From: Chloroflexota bacterium
GTDB taxonomy: Bacteria; Chloroflexota; Anaerolineae; Aggregatilineales; UBA3940
DNA length: 15,548 bases
NCBI GenBank assembly: GCA_011051745.1
Contig: DRKO01000305.1
Coordinates: forward strand, 1-15,548
Direction of reading: 5' to 3'
The translations under genes were made by a program, and so were the position numbers. The first letter of the stretch is position 1. Each line of letters starts with the position of its first letter. Below, one piece after another: positions 15,121 to 15,548 of this stretch. The notes beneath the pieces were generated by a model. That model was not told where the DNA came from. It did no database searches and was given only the letters and a program-made list of their open reading frames with translations.

Positions 15121-15130
15121 CTTATACTAT
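15121..15130 (-). promoter_or_regulatory. Candidate -10 region of the oxidoreductase operon
   Basis: Minus strand ATAGTATAAG (15130-15121) offers TATAAG or TAGTAT as a -10 box, 38 bases before the ATG at 15083. No convincing -35 box lies 16-18 bases upstream, which fits an activator-dependent promoter. The A/T-rich patch is the only one between the regulator gene and the operon. Confidence 0.4.
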
Positions 15131-15171
15131 TTTCCGGGAAGAACCGATTTGAGGGATCATCCCGGCGGATG

Positions 15172-15195
15172 AAAAAGATCATCCCCGGGGGTGAT
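15172..15195 (-). terminator. Palindrome immediately after the NarL-type regulator (terminator-like)
   Basis: On the minus strand, directly after the stop codon, ATCACCCCCGGGGATGAT (15195-15178) can fold as a hairpin, and CTTTTTC follows. This reads as a short intrinsic terminator for the regulator gene. The same palindrome shares GATCATCCC with a second one at 15157-15172 and may instead be an operator (see findings). Confidence 0.5.
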
Positions 15196-15548
15196 TCAGG
15201 CCAGCCCGTGCCTCACCGCCCACAGGGCAGCCTGTGTCCGGTCGGAGACGTGGAGTTTCTCGAAGATGTGGCGGACGTGAGTTTTAACGGTGTTGACACT
15301 CAGATTCAGCGAGTCGGCGATAGTCTGGTTATCCAGCCCCTCAGCGATCAGGCGGAGAACCCGTATCTCGGCTTCGGTGAGGAGATCAGGAGGTAGAACT
15401 CCGGCTTCGGGGACGGGGGGAGCCTCCGCCGCCGCCGAGGCGAGGGCGACGCGAAGCAATTCCTGATCGAGCAGATGTTCCCCTGTCGCAGCCGCTCGCA
15501 CGGCGGGTGGGATGCGGTCGGGGTCAGCCTCTTTGGAGAGGAAACCCG
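15196..15548 (-). CDS. NarL/LuxR-family response regulator, N-terminal part beyond the window
   Basis: The frame is open to the window edge, so the start lies outside. The visible 117 or so codons begin GFLSKEADPDRIPPAV, the end of a receiver domain with its conserved lysine, followed by a linker rich in A, P and E. The C-terminal LuxR helix-turn-helix is complete: LTEAEIRVLRLIAEGLDNQ, then TIADSLNLSVNTVKTHVRHI and FEKLHVSDRTQAALWAVRHG. TGA is at 15198-15196. It is 112 bases upstream of the oxidoreductase operon and in the same direction, so it is a good candidate for its regulator. The cognate kinase is not visible unless the REC-HK hybrid at 7859-8974 feeds it. Confidence 0.92.
   Translation of the reverse strand, partial: GFLSKEADPDRIPPAVRAAATGEHLLDQELLRVALASAAAEAPPVPEAGVLPPDLLTEAEIRVLRLIAEGLDNQTIADSLNLSVNTVKTHVRHIFEKLHVSDRTQAALWAVRHGLA

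Overview
This window looks like chromosomal DNA of a GC-rich free-living bacterium, most likely a Chloroflexota member. That is an inference from the gene order tuf-rpmG-trnW-secE-nusG-rplK-rplA-rplJ-rplL, the long acidic N-terminal extension on NusG, strong Shine-Dalgarno sites and the respiratory gene content; no rRNA marker is present to prove it.

Bases 1-5150 (+ strand) are the translation/transcription block: the 3' part of tuf, rpmG, tRNA-Trp(CCA) with its own extended -10 promoter, secE, nusG, rplK, rplA, then a separately promoted rplJ-rplL unit. The rplJ unit has an L10-leader RNA and an intrinsic attenuator. The block ends in a terminator directly after rplL; rpoB does not follow.

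Bases 5169-7451 (- strand) hold rpsU (TTG start, strong SD) and a two-gene unit of a HIT-family nucleotide hydrolase overlapping a thiolase by 17 bases. A terminator-like stem separates the two units, and the HIT-thiolase unit has a good sigma-70-type promoter. Bases 7859-8974 (+ strand) encode a soluble REC-HisKA-HATPase hybrid signalling protein with its own terminator.

Bases 9082-15083 (- strand) are the notable part: a tightly coupled four-gene operon. In transcription order it encodes a tri-heme cytochrome c peroxidase-like protein, a membrane-anchored di-heme cytochrome c peroxidase-like protein, a Tat-exported Rieske protein and an arsenite-oxidase-family molybdopterin oxidoreductase. 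The last two look like AioB/AioA, but the coupling to two peroxidase-like cytochromes is the signature of the dissimilatory iodate reductase cluster (IdrA, IdrB, IdrP1, IdrP2). The best reading is an iodate-reductase-type (or closely related oxyanion) respiratory complex in inverted gene order, with an extra cytochrome c domain fused to one peroxidase. A NarL/LuxR response regulator, cut by the window edge, lies immediately upstream in the same direction, and two palindromes sharing a 9-base repeat lie between it and the operon.
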